Part shown: in pieces, positions 25,164-33,744 of the stretch
How positions within the stretch are numbered: position 1 is the stretch's first letter
Layout: the number at the start of each line of letters is the position of its first letter
Assembly (NCBI GenBank): GCA_016195915.1
Contig: JACPYS010000030.1
Location: forward strand, 60,824 to 124,823
Length of the DNA stretch: 64,000 nucleotides
Direction: 5' to 3'
From: Betaproteobacteria bacterium
GTDB taxonomy: Bacteria > Pseudomonadota > Gammaproteobacteria > Burkholderiales > SG8-39
Notes under the pieces: model-generated
The model's database searches: none
The model's input: only the letters and a program-made list of their open reading frames with translations
What the model was told of the DNA's origin: nothing
Made by a program: the position numbers and the translations under genes

Positions 25164-25772
25164 ATGACACCTGACCTCGAACGATTACGTCGATTTGGGC
25201 TTATCGTCGCCTTGGTGTTGATCTCCTGTGCTGCAGCCGGCGTAGAGCTCGATCGCGAAGCGAAGTTCTCTCTCCTAGGCTTGCCGTTTATTGTTCGACG
25301 CCCTGACCTAATCCTCCTCGGTTTGATTCTCGCTTCCGTCTATGCGTCTGTACGTTTCATTTACTACGGCGTCATGCTGATGCACAGTCCGCAAAGGCGA
25401 CGCGCAGACATGTTCCATCAACTACATGGTTACGGCGGCTACGGAACGCGTACTGGGTCGATATTTTTCGGTCCCGCAAAGTACGAGACAACACCGCTCA
25501 CTAATGACAGAGATGCGGTGGAAAAGCAGCTCAGACAGATTGTCGACGCTTTCCCCAAGGTGTGGAAATTCAGGGCGAAGGGACATATAGAGGCTCAGCA
25601 GTTCGCTGATGACGGCGGCGAGCTCCATGCCGCGTACAGCGCTCAAATTACAATTCCTTTCGCGTGTCGCACGGCGGCGTTTATCGAAGACATCGATTAC
25701 ACCATGCCAATCTGGCTGAACATGTTGGCTTTGGCCTTGTCGATAGCGACGCATTGGCCGTCGCGACCATGA
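25164..25772 (+). CDS. Hypothetical membrane protein of the tRNA-bounded island
   Basis: 202 aa, family not recognised. Hydrophobic segments are at about residues 10-28, 48-68 and 180-197. Between them is a soluble region with a HQLHGYGGYGTRTGSIFFG stretch and charged helices. Codon use is AT-richer than the surrounding genome, which suggests transfer. A second unknown gene with an N-terminal membrane anchor follows 127 nt downstream; the two may work together. Confidence 0.65.
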   Translation: MTPDLERLRRFGLIVALVLISCAAAGVELDREAKFSLLGLPFIVRRPDLILLGLILASVYASVRFIYYGVMLMHSPQRRRADMFHQLHGYGGYGTRTGSIFFGPAKYETTPLTNDRDAVEKQLRQIVDAFPKVWKFRAKGHIEAQQFADDGGELHAAYSAQITIPFACRTAAFIEDIDYTMPIWLNMLALALSIATHWPSRP

Positions 25773-25899
25773 ACCTATGAGCCGTAACCCGCTGCTGGCG
25801 TGGACGGGCCGTAAGCGCCACGCCAATTCAACCATCAGTGCTGGCACGCCGCACACCTCTACGTTAACCGGGCGGTAGACACGTAACGGAGGCCCATAC

Positions 25900-26874
25900 A
25901 TGGAGATCCTACTTGGGGTTCTCGTCGTTCTTGTGGTCCTGTTTGCGCTAGCTATTGCAATTGGAAAGATAAAAGGTCCACCAGACCCACAAACGCAGTC
26001 CGATGCGTGGCTGCAAATGAGGTTAGGCTCGGAAGGTGCTTGGATAAATGGATATCTAAGGCTTTCATTGGATCAACAAAATGAGTCCTTGAAACGGATG
26101 TTCGACGAAAAGCAGGAATACATCCGTCAAATCGAATCAGAGCTAACGAAACGGAAGTCGGCTCACGGTCTAAGTGCGACCGCGCAAGAATTGAAACCGA
26201 TTTTGCAAACGGCTTCCGAGCAACATGCTCCAGACGGGATGTCATCCAAGGATAAGTGGCTTCTGGAGCAGACAGAGCTCGTGTTAGCCCCGTTGGCCCC
26301 TCTAATCGGAACCAACGTGAAGCCTATCGCGCGACAGTTTTTCGAGGAAATGAAAGCCGATGGTATTGCCTCCTACGGTGACAACATTTATTCAGAGTCA
26401 TACGGCGACCGAATAGTTACCAATCAGGTTGTACTCGCTAAGCGCCTCGCTGCTGGCCTAACGACCGACGATGTCCGTAACTATTGGAACAAACCTGTGC
26501 TGTTGACCCTTCTTCACACCAAGGTGCGCGATTTCTCCGAATTTTGTTTCATAGATGTCGCTCGCCAATCCGGGAAAGACATAGTCGCAGTGGCTCGTGA
26601 TCAAAGGAAACGCTACCCGAAGTATGGAGACCCTGAGGCATGGAATCCAACTTTGCCGGCGAATCAGGGATTCACAGCAGAGGACGCTGATATTTACCCC
26701 GAGTTCATACTTCGCGTCGGGCAATGGCAGGCTCAAACTGCCGCAGACGAACAAGCTGCCCTTCTCTCTCAATATACGTCGTTTAACGCGATGATTCGCG
26801 CACTCGTCAATCAAGGAAGGTTGTCGCTATACGCCCAGCCACGGCTCGAAAGCCCGCCTACCGGACTAAAATGA
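25900..26874 (+). CDS. Hypothetical protein with N-terminal membrane anchor
   Basis: 324 aa, family not recognised. A membrane helix spans about residues 3-22 (LLGVLVVLVVLFALAIAIG), followed by a helical, charged region (about 55-90, possible coiled coil around KRMFDEKQEYIRQIESEL) and a soluble C-terminal part. A GGAG site precedes the ATG. Base composition is AT-rich like its neighbour. No catalytic motif could be identified. It is probably island cargo. Confidence 0.65.
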   Translation: MEILLGVLVVLVVLFALAIAIGKIKGPPDPQTQSDAWLQMRLGSEGAWINGYLRLSLDQQNESLKRMFDEKQEYIRQIESELTKRKSAHGLSATAQELKPILQTASEQHAPDGMSSKDKWLLEQTELVLAPLAPLIGTNVKPIARQFFEEMKADGIASYGDNIYSESYGDRIVTNQVVLAKRLAAGLTTDDVRNYWNKPVLLTLLHTKVRDFSEFCFIDVARQSGKDIVAVARDQRKRYPKYGDPEAWNPTLPANQGFTAEDADIYPEFILRVGQWQAQTAADEQAALLSQYTSFNAMIRALVNQGRLSLYAQPRLESPPTGLK

Positions 26875-27090
26875 CTTCTTGCTAGTGCCCGGATTCATCC
26901 GGTTTGGCGAGCCAGCCGCGACCAAACTGAATACTCTTGACCAATGCCGAGATTGATACTCGACGGCGTTCACATTGCACAAATGGAGCCTTGAGCGAGA
27001 GCTGGCTTCGACGTGGGGGCATTATTTGGGGCATCCGAGCAAGCCGAACTCCGCAGATCAAGCATTGATGCAGGTTTCCGGCTGATTTGT

Positions 27091-27103
27091 GAATCCTTTA
27101 CCC
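27091..27103 (+). repeat. attR-like repeat of the tRNA-Thr 3' end
   Basis: GAATCCTTTACCC, identical to 24520-24532, followed by ACCAC, which resembles the tRNA ACCA end with two bases missing. It marks the likely right boundary of a 2.6-kb island. The gap 26875-27153 otherwise holds no gene. Confidence 0.55.
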
Positions 27104-27153
27104 ACCACGATTCCCGCGCAGCCACTCGGACTGCCCTTTTTCTGTCGCGCTGA

Positions 27154-27702
27154 TTATAAGCCCGCGAATACCGCGGCAGCGGGCACCCGAATATCGAGAC
27201 TGAGAAACCGGACGGTATCGCTCTCGCTCATATCGTGCAGCACAAACAGGCCGTCCGCGCCGCGCAGGAAGGATTCAACCCGGCGGGTCTCCGGGCTGAT
27301 AAGCAGGTACTCCTTGAGCGAAGGCAATGCGCGGTAGAGCGCGAACTTTTGGCTTCGATCATAGCTTTCGGTGGCCGGCGACAACACCTCGATCACCAGG
27401 ATCAGCGCCTTGAACAGCATCTCGGTTATGAGATCGGCTTTGTCGCAGGTGACGAAGACATCCGGGTAGAAAATAGCGTCCTCCGCGACTTGCACTTTCA
27501 TGCCTTCATGGAAGACACGGCACGACGATCCCTCCAGCGCGTTGCCGAGATGACGAACGAGGTTTGAAACTACTGTTCCGTGCGATCGCCGCGCACCGAC
27601 CATGGCAAACACCTCACCCCGATAGAATTCGTTGCGCGTGTCCTGTGTGTTTTCCCAGACGAGGAACGCATCCAGAGTGAGTTTTTCGACCAAAAGTCCC
27701 AT
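27154..27702 (-). CDS. Uma2 family (DUF820) putative endonuclease-fold protein
   Basis: 182 aa. The start MGLLVEKLTLDAFLVWENTQ and the core FYPDVFVTCD ... LILVIEVLSPATESYDRSQKF with EYLLISPETRRVE follow the Uma2 pattern; Asp of YPDV and Glu of IEVLS are the putative metal ligands. It belongs to a different subgroup from the copy at 4.6 kb. The function of the family is unknown; it is common in cyanobacteria and patchy in proteobacteria, consistent with transfer. It sits 39 nt downstream of the interrupted ferredoxin-like gene. Confidence 0.8.
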   Translation of the reverse strand: MGLLVEKLTLDAFLVWENTQDTRNEFYRGEVFAMVGARRSHGTVVSNLVRHLGNALEGSSCRVFHEGMKVQVAEDAIFYPDVFVTCDKADLITEMLFKALILVIEVLSPATESYDRSQKFALYRALPSLKEYLLISPETRRVESFLRGADGLFVLHDMSESDTVRFLSLDIRVPAAAVFAGL

Positions 27703-27741
27703 GGGAAAAGGCGCCTTATTCGCCGCGGTGACTTTGCCACT

Positions 27742-29118
27742 TTACCGGAAATTTGTCGCGCCGCAACGCTTGTTGTCCTCGCGGTCGCAGCCCGCCGAGC
27801 ACGGCTCAGAGAGCCGCGCCACGCCCAGAAACGCCGCGTGTAGCGACACCACCAGCGTGATGAAAAGGCCGCGCGCGGCGTCCGGCTTGAGCCCGGCGAA
27901 GCGATACTCGATCGAAGATCCCTTGCACCGTCCCACGCAGTCGCCGCACAGCGTGCAGCTGGCGCCGGGCTGCCGGCGCAGCACGTCCGCCTTGCCAAGC
28001 GCGTCATAGCGGCAGGCGAGCGTGCATGCGCCGCAGTCGGTGCAACTCGGCGCGATACTGATGCGGAACGGGGAAACGCGCCCGAACGCGGTGGCGAGCA
28101 CGCCGATCGGGCAATAGGTCACGCAGTGCGTCATCACGCCGGCCTTTCGCGACCAGAACACCATCAGGCCGATGCCGCACACGCCGAACAGGCCCGCCAC
28201 GCTCGCAGCGATCACGGCGGAAGCACCGAAGAACCTCAATAGCAGCGCGGTCGCGGCGACACCGAGAAGAACGGCGATCGACACGCTCCTGCGCCATTCG
28301 GGAAGCGGGGAGGGCCGGAACCTGCGTTGCGCCATCGCGTTGTCCAGCGCACCGATGTAGCAAAGATGGCTGCATCAGGCCGGCCCGACCGCGGCCAGCG
28401 TGGCACCGAACAGGACCAGCATGAAAAATCCCTCGCCGCGATACAGCGGGCCGGCGGCGATGAGCGCGGGAACCGGAAAGTGAACGGCGCCACTCATCAG
28501 GAAGCCGGTGAATCCGGCGAGACCGAGCAGAAGCTGCGCGAAGAAAACGATGGCGAAGAGCCCCCAGATCCGCCTGCGCCAAAGCGGCGATTGACGGGGC
28601 ACCAGCATTTTCTCGGTGACCCAAGCCGCGTAAACGGAGAGGCCCATGATTTCTGCCCACCCCGTGCGGGGGAAGAATCGCTCGAGCAGCAGCATCGAGG
28701 GGTGGACCGTGGTGTGGACGATTCCAAGCAAGGCCGCGGTCAGTAAGAAGGCGGCGGTCGCGGGAACCGCCGAACCGGAAGCCGGCGGCGCAAAGGCGGC
28801 CAGTACACGCCTGGCCTGCAAGGCGATCGCGGAGCCGGCGGTGAGCAGCACCACGCCGCCGAGGATCAGCGCCATGCGTATCCACGGTTCGCCGAGCGCA
28901 ATGCGCGTGCGCGCAAATCCTGCCAGGGCGACGATCCAGACAAGCGTGCCCGCGACAAGCAACCACTGAGTCGCCCGTACGGACCAGCGTTGGCCGGAGA
29001 GCAGCAGCAGCGGCGCCGCCCAGAAAGACAGCGGCAGCCCCCAGTCGCCCGCCCGCCAGAAGTGTGCGCCGAGCAGAATTTCCGCGAGGACCGCCGGGAT
29101 CAGCCAGGCAAAGCTCAC
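27742..29118 (-). pseudogene. 4Fe-4S polyferredoxin-like membrane protein, interrupted by in-frame TGA
   Basis: Two halves share one frame. The N-terminal half (codons 1-247) has about seven membrane helices. The C-terminal half has two more helices, a THCVTYCPIG motif and two 4Fe-4S clusters (CTDCGACTLACR, CTLCGDCVGRC), like NosR/NapH/CcoG-type electron-transfer proteins. A TGA at 28375-28377 (codon 248) stands where I would expect Trp in a GPAWCSHLCYIGA-like motif, so TGG to TGA is likely. The GTG start at 29118 overlaps the stop of a MaoC 3'-end fragment. Partner proteins are not apparent. Confidence 0.75.
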
Positions 29119-29241
29119 CGCGCGGGCGTGCGGCGCCGGAAATGCCGTCGGCCTGCCATCGTGCACAACCACCTCGTCGTTCGTGTTGCTCTGGTCTCCC
29201 AGCGAAAACTCACCGTGCCACGCGTCGGATCCTTCCGCGAT
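29084..29241. repeat. Left copy of duplicated maoC-ferredoxin junction
   Basis: About 158 bp resembling 30010-30164, including 37 identical bases at 29108-29144. On the minus strand it encodes the last ~40 residues of a MaoC-like protein (KDPTRGTVSFRW, CTMAGRRHFRRRTPAR), with a frame-disturbing indel, plus the first codons of the ferredoxin-like gene. It flanks higBA on the left. Confidence 0.8.
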
Positions 29242-29287
29242 AGAGCGTGTGCGCGACGCCGCGTGCGATGCGGGCAGATTGCGTAAC

Positions 29288-29302
29288 ATAACAACTTGTT
29301 AT
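29288..29302. promoter_or_regulatory. Palindromic operator upstream of higBA
   Basis: ATAACAACTTGTTAT, a perfect 7+1+7 palindrome, ends 13 nt before the higB start. Such sites are bound by the HTH antitoxin to repress its own operon. Confidence 0.6.
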
Positions 29303-29314
29303 ATCCTTTGTTCG

Positions 29315-29599
29315 GTGAGACTGATCTCGAATAAGGCATTGCGAGAATTTGCAAGTCTGTACCCCGATGCGAATGCGCCGTTGCAGGCGTTTCGTGTGAG
29401 AGTGGAGAAGGGTGTTTACCGTAATTTCGCCGAGCTGAAGGCGACATTTCGCGGTGTCGATAAGGTTGGTGAGCGCTACGTGTTCAACATCGGCGGCAAC
29501 AAGTACCGCGTGGTGGCATTCGTTCAATTCGATAAGCGGCGGGTGTTTGTGAAAGCCGTGCTCACCCATTCGGACTACGACAAAGGAGCATGGAAATGA
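29315..29599 (+). CDS. higB: Type II toxin HigB (mRNA interferase, RelE fold)
   Basis: 94 aa from a GTG at 29315. The pattern LREFASLYPDANAPLQAF ... NFAELKATFRGVDKVGERYVFNIGGNKYRVVAFVQF ... VLTHSDYD matches HigB toxins, which cleave mRNA at the ribosome. The toxin precedes its antitoxin, the usual order for hig, and overlaps it by 4-10 nt depending on the antitoxin start. The pair lies within a duplicated gene junction, suggesting recent insertion. Confidence 0.9.
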   Translation: MRLISNKALREFASLYPDANAPLQAFRVRVEKGVYRNFAELKATFRGVDKVGERYVFNIGGNKYRVVAFVQFDKRRVFVKAVLTHSDYDKGAWK

Positions 29600-30003
29600 A
29601 CATCATGGAGGTCGTCGCTCCGTGGGAGGGAATCAACAAGGCGCTGGGTCTCAGCGGACCGATCCGCGACGAGGCGCACTACGAGGCGCTGCTGAGTTTC
29701 GTTGAAGAATGCTTCGACCGTTTCGGCAGCGATGAGCATCACCCGGTGTTTTCCCTCGTGGACATGCTTGCGGAGCGCATCGAGGAATACGAGCGCAAGG
29801 CCCACCCATGGCCGCAGATCGCGCCGCGCGAGCTGCTCGCGCAATTGATGATCGAGCACCACATATCGCAAAAAGACCTGCCTGAAATTGGCCCGCAGTC
29901 GCTTGTGTCAGCGGTGCTCGCGGGAAAGCGCAAGCTCAACTTGCGCCAGGTGAAAGCGCTCGCAAAGCGATTCAGCCTGCCGATGGAAACGTTCGCTGAA
30001 TAG
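29596..30003 (+). CDS. higA: HigA-like antitoxin with C-terminal XRE helix-turn-helix
   Basis: 135 aa from the ATG at 29596 (an ATG at 29590 is also in frame). The N-terminal ~80 residues would wrap the toxin; the C-terminal HTH reads HHISQKDLPEIGPQSLVSAV ... RKLNLRQVKALAKRFSLP. It neutralises HigB and represses the operon through the palindrome at 29288. It overlaps higB, so the two are translationally coupled. Confidence 0.88.
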   Translation: MNIMEVVAPWEGINKALGLSGPIRDEAHYEALLSFVEECFDRFGSDEHHPVFSLVDMLAERIEEYERKAHPWPQIAPRELLAQLMIEHHISQKDLPEIGPQSLVSAVLAGKRKLNLRQVKALAKRFSLPMETFAE

Positions 30004-30009
30004 CACGCT

Positions 30010-30164
30010 CGCAGGACCACCGGAATCGGGTAAGCAAAGCTCACCGCGCGGGCGTGCGGCGCCGGAAATGCTGCCGGCCTGCCATCGTGCACACGACCTC
30101 GTCCTTCTGGTTGAGCACGTCCCAGCGAAACCTCACGGTGCCGCGCGCAGGATCCTTTTGCGAT
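30010..30164. repeat. Right copy of duplicated maoC-ferredoxin junction
   Basis: The 3' end of the intact maoC gene and the bases just beyond its stop, which still resemble the first codons of the ferredoxin-like gene (GTGAGCTTTGC). It is the direct-repeat partner of 29084-29241. Confidence 0.8.
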
Positions 30165-30502
30165 GCCATCTGCTCGAGCACCGTAGAGCGCAGCCGCAGC
30201 GCGTCGCCCGGGCGCACGGGTTTGAGCCAGCGCAGTTCTTCCAGCCCGGGCGAGCCGATGCACGAGGTCTCGAGCAGGTAGCCGTCGCACATGAGCCGCA
30301 TGGCCACACTGCAGGTCTGCCAGCCGCTGGCGATCAACCCGCCGAAGGGCGAGGCCTTCGCGGCTTGCGCGTCGGTATGGTAGATCTGCGGATCGTACTC
30401 GCGCCCGTAGGCCGTGATCTCCTCCGCCGAGAGGGTTCTCGACGGCGACTCGTAGTTCCAGCCGGGCGGGAAATCCTCCCAGTAGTACCTGGCCGGCGTC
30501 AT
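30041..30502 (-). CDS. MaoC family (R)-specific enoyl-CoA hydratase-like protein
   Basis: 153 aa, single hot-dog fold. The hydratase motif is seen in YGREYDPQIYHTD ... SPFGGLIASGWQT, with the Asp and His of the catalytic dyad. Similar proteins hydrate short enoyl-CoAs in beta-oxidation or PHA-related pathways. Its 3' end is duplicated on the far side of higBA, so it was probably once directly upstream of the ferredoxin-like gene with a GTGA overlap. Confidence 0.87.
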   Translation of the reverse strand: MTPARYYWEDFPPGWNYESPSRTLSAEEITAYGREYDPQIYHTDAQAAKASPFGGLIASGWQTCSVAMRLMCDGYLLETSCIGSPGLEELRWLKPVRPGDALRLRSTVLEQMASQKDPARGTVRFRWDVLNQKDEVVCTMAGRQHFRRRTPAR

Positions 30503-30543
30503 CGTTGGCTCGCGACTGTCATCCCTGCTCCTGCCCGGCGGCG

Positions 30544-31035
30544 CTAATAGCGCAGCGATTTCACCCTCGCCCGCAACTCGTCGATGCGCTGTTCCGCCTC
30601 GTCGACGTTCTGGTCGAGTTCCTTCTGGCGATTGAAATAGTTCTCATTCAGGCGGCTCTTTCCGCTCGATGTTCCCTGACGGTCGCCCTCCTTCGGCGCC
30701 TGCCCTTCCGCGCGCTCGGCCTCCAGCTGGCGCAACTCCTCCTCCGCCTCGCGCAATTCCTTGATCGCTGCGTCGAGTTTCGCGCTGCGGCTTTCGGCCG
30801 CGGGCTTGGCCGTCGGGTCGGTCTTGGCCGCCGCGGCCGGGGGTGCCACGGGCGCCGGCGGGGGCGGCGGCGACTTCGGCGTGTAGAACTCCTCGACCTT
30901 TTTGGCGCCCGGGGTCGGACGATCGCTGAGAACCGTGCGGCCGTCGGGCATCGTGGAGCGGTAGATGATCGTCTGGCCGAACGCAGCCGGAGCAAACGCC
31001 AGCAGGACCAGGATGAGACCGGTGTGCCTATTCAT
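30544..31035 (-). CDS. DUF4124 domain-containing exported protein with coiled coil
   Basis: 163 aa. A signal peptide (MNRHTGLILVLLAFAPAAFG) precedes the short DUF4124 domain (TIIYRSTMPDGRTVLSDRPT), a Pro/Ala-rich linker and a long charged helix (about residues 90-160, rich in Glu, Arg and Leu) likely to form a coiled coil. The ATG at 31035 was chosen because it starts the signal peptide. A periplasmic location is expected; the function is unknown. Confidence 0.8.
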   Translation of the reverse strand: MNRHTGLILVLLAFAPAAFGQTIIYRSTMPDGRTVLSDRPTPGAKKVEEFYTPKSPPPPPAPVAPPAAAAKTDPTAKPAAESRSAKLDAAIKELREAEEELRQLEAERAEGQAPKEGDRQGTSSGKSRLNENYFNRQKELDQNVDEAEQRIDELRARVKSLRY

Positions 31036-31167
31036 TGCTGACCTCGCGACGTGGAGCAGGATGCGCAGAAAAGCGGCCATCTCCGCCCGTTAAGGCCATT
31101 TTAAACCGTGGGCGCATTCCTCAACGGATGGCGTTAGCATTCCGCTCAGGACTCCCGGAGCAGTGCC

Positions 31168-33744
31168 ATGACCGACCTTTCGGATTTCGTCTCCTCCGCA
31201 TTCTGGCGGGTCAATCCGCCCGATGCCGATCCTCTCGAGACGCGCGAGTGGCTCGAGGCTTTCGACGCGCTGGTCGAGCGCGAGGGGCGCGAGCGCGCGA
31301 CCTTTCTGCTCCGGAAACTGCTCGAGCACGCGCGCGCGCGACGCGTGCCGATGCCGCCGGTGCTCAACACGCCCTACCGCAACAGCATTGCGCTTGCCGA
31401 TCAGCCGCAGTTCGCCGGCAACCTCGAGCTCGAGCAGCGCCTCGAGGCGATGGTGCGCTGGAACGCGCTCGCGATGGTGGTGCGCGCCAATCGCGCGCAC
31501 GCGGAACTGGGCGGGCACATCGCAAGCTATGCGTCGGTCGCCGACCTGTTCGAAGTCGGTTTTAATCATTTCTTCCGTGCCGGACGCGATGGGGACCTGG
31601 TGTATTTTCAGCCGCATTCCGCACCCGGCGTGTATTCGCGCGCATTCCTCGAAGGGCGTCTCGACGAAGCGCACCTCGACCACTACCGCAGGGAAACCGG
31701 GGGACGGGGCCTGTCGTCCTATCCGCACCCGTGGCTGATGCCCGCGTTCTGGCAGTTTCCGACCGGTTCGATGGGGCTGGGTCCGATTTGCGCGATCTAC
31801 CAGGCGCGTTTCATGCGTTATCTCGAGCATCGCGGCGTGCTCGAGACGCGCGGGCGCAAGGTGTGGGCCTTTGTCGGCGATGGCGAGATGGACGAACCCG
31901 AGTCGCTCGCCGGCCTGTCGCTCGCTGCCCGCGACGGCCTCGACAACCTGATCTTCGTGGTGAATTGCAACCTGCAGCGTCTCGACGGACCGGTACGGGG
32001 CAACGGCTCGGTGATCCAGGAACTCGAAGGCCTGTTCGCCGGCGCCGGGTGGAACGTGCTGAAGCTCTTATGGGGCTCGGACTGGGACACGCTGTTCGCG
32101 CGCGACGAGGAAGGCGTGTTGCTCAAGCGGCTGCACGAGACGGTCGATGGCGAATTCCAGACCTACGCCGCGACCGACGGCCGGTTCAACCGCGAGATCT
32201 TCTTCAACAAGTACCCGGAATTGCAGGCGCTGGTGGCGCACATGAGCGATCAGGACATCGACCGCCTGCGCCGCGGCGGCCACGATCCGGTGAAGATTTT
32301 CGCTGCCTACTCGGCGGCTTCGCGGCACCGGGGCCAGCCGACGGTGATTCTCGCCAAGACGAAGAAGGGCTACGGCATGGGCCACTGGGGCCAGGGCAAG
32401 ATGGGCACGCACTCGCAGAAGAAACTCGATGACCAGGCGCTGCGCGCGTTCCGCGACCGGTTCTCCCTGCCGCTGTCGGATGACGACGTGGAGCAGTTGC
32501 GCTACTACCGGCCCGCGCCGGAGAGCCCGGAGCTGAAATACCTGCATGCCCGCCGCGCCGCGCTGGGCGGCTACCTGCCGGCGCGCTCGTCGGACGCGCC
32601 GCGCCTGCCGGCGCCGGCTGCCGCAACGTTCACGCGTCTGCTCGAGGGCACGCACGGAAGGGACCAATCCACCACCATGGTGTTCGTGCAACTGCTTGCT
32701 CAGTTGCTCAAGGATCCAGGCATCGGCAAGCGCATCGTGCCCATCGTGGCCGACGAGGCGCGCACCTTCGGAATGCAGACACTGTTCCGGCAGGTCGGCA
32801 TTTATTCCGCGCTCGGCCAGCTCTATGAGCCAGAGGACCATGAGGAACTGCTCTATTACCGGGAGGCCAGGGACGGGCAGATTCTGGAGGAAGGCATCAC
32901 CGAGGCCGGCGCGATGGCCTCGTGGATCGCGGCGGCGACGAGCTACAGCGCGCACGGCACGCAGATGCTGCCCTTCTACATCTATTACTCGATGTTCGGT
33001 TTCCAGCGGATCGGCGACCTCGTGTGGGCGGCGGCCGACCAGCGCTCGCGCGGCTTTCTGATCGGCGGCACGGCCGGCCGCACGACGCTCGCGGGGGAAG
33101 GATTGCAGCACCAGGATGGAAGTTCCCACCTGATCGCGGCGACGGTGCCCAACTGCCGTGCCTGGGACCCGTGTTTCGGTTACGAACTCGCGGTGATCGT
33201 CCAGGACGGCATCCGGCGCATGCTCGAAGCGGCCGAAGATGTCTTCTACTACATCACCGTGATGAACGAGAACTACGTGCAGCCCGCGATGCCGGCAGAG
33301 GCCGAGCCCGGAATCCTGCGCGGCCTGTACCGCGTCCGCGGGGATGGCGGAGGCGAGGCGCAGTTGCTCGGCAGCGGGGCGATCCTGCGCGAATGCATCG
33401 GTGCTGCGGAGTTGCTCGAGCGCGAGCATGGGGTGCGCGCCGACGTCTGGAGCGTGACCAGCTGGACCGAACTGCGGCGCGACGGGCGCGATGCGGATGC
33501 CGCGGGTCGCGCGAGCTGGGTGGCCGAATGCCTCGGCGCGGCGCGCGGGCCCGTCGTCGCCGCGAGCGATTACGTCAGCGCCGTCGCCGACCTGGTGCGC
33601 CCGTGGGTACGCGGAAAAATGGTTGCACTCGGAACCGACGGCTTCGGCCGCAGCGACACGCGCGCCGCGCTGCGCGAGCATTTCGGCGTGTCGGCGCAGC
33701 ACATCGCCCGAGCCGCGCTCGCAGCGATCAATGAGGGTTCCTAG
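31168..33744 (+). CDS. aceE: Pyruvate dehydrogenase E1 component, homodimeric type
   Basis: 858 aa, a little shorter than typical AceE (about 890). The thiamine diphosphate motif begins GDGEMDEPES (residues 237-246) and ends NCNLQ; HPWLMPAFWQFPTGSMGLGP and the LIGGTAGRTTLAGEGLQHQD segments are AceE-specific. It decarboxylates pyruvate and acetylates E2. No aceF (E2) or lpd (E3) lies nearby, so this is an orphan copy that must borrow an E2 or act on a related 2-oxo acid. Confidence 0.92.
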   Translation: MTDLSDFVSSAFWRVNPPDADPLETREWLEAFDALVEREGRERATFLLRKLLEHARARRVPMPPVLNTPYRNSIALADQPQFAGNLELEQRLEAMVRWNALAMVVRANRAHAELGGHIASYASVADLFEVGFNHFFRAGRDGDLVYFQPHSAPGVYSRAFLEGRLDEAHLDHYRRETGGRGLSSYPHPWLMPAFWQFPTGSMGLGPICAIYQARFMRYLEHRGVLETRGRKVWAFVGDGEMDEPESLAGLSLAARDGLDNLIFVVNCNLQRLDGPVRGNGSVIQELEGLFAGAGWNVLKLLWGSDWDTLFARDEEGVLLKRLHETVDGEFQTYAATDGRFNREIFFNKYPELQALVAHMSDQDIDRLRRGGHDPVKIFAAYSAASRHRGQPTVILAKTKKGYGMGHWGQGKMGTHSQKKLDDQALRAFRDRFSLPLSDDDVEQLRYYRPAPESPELKYLHARRAALGGYLPARSSDAPRLPAPAAATFTRLLEGTHGRDQSTTMVFVQLLAQLLKDPGIGKRIVPIVADEARTFGMQTLFRQVGIYSALGQLYEPEDHEELLYYREARDGQILEEGITEAGAMASWIAAATSYSAHGTQMLPFYIYYSMFGFQRIGDLVWAAADQRSRGFLIGGTAGRTTLAGEGLQHQDGSSHLIAATVPNCRAWDPCFGYELAVIVQDGIRRMLEAAEDVFYYITVMNENYVQPAMPAEAEPGILRGLYRVRGDGGGEAQLLGSGAILRECIGAAELLEREHGVRADVWSVTSWTELRRDGRDADAAGRASWVAECLGAARGPVVAASDYVSAVADLVRPWVRGKMVALGTDGFGRSDTRAALREHFGVSAQHIARAALAAINEGS

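Noticed and set aside
28375..28377. Selenocysteine at the TGA of the polyferredoxin-like gene
   Set aside because: The position matches an expected Trp rather than Cys, no convincing SECIS-like hairpin is visible just downstream, and TGG-to-TGA is a simpler explanation.
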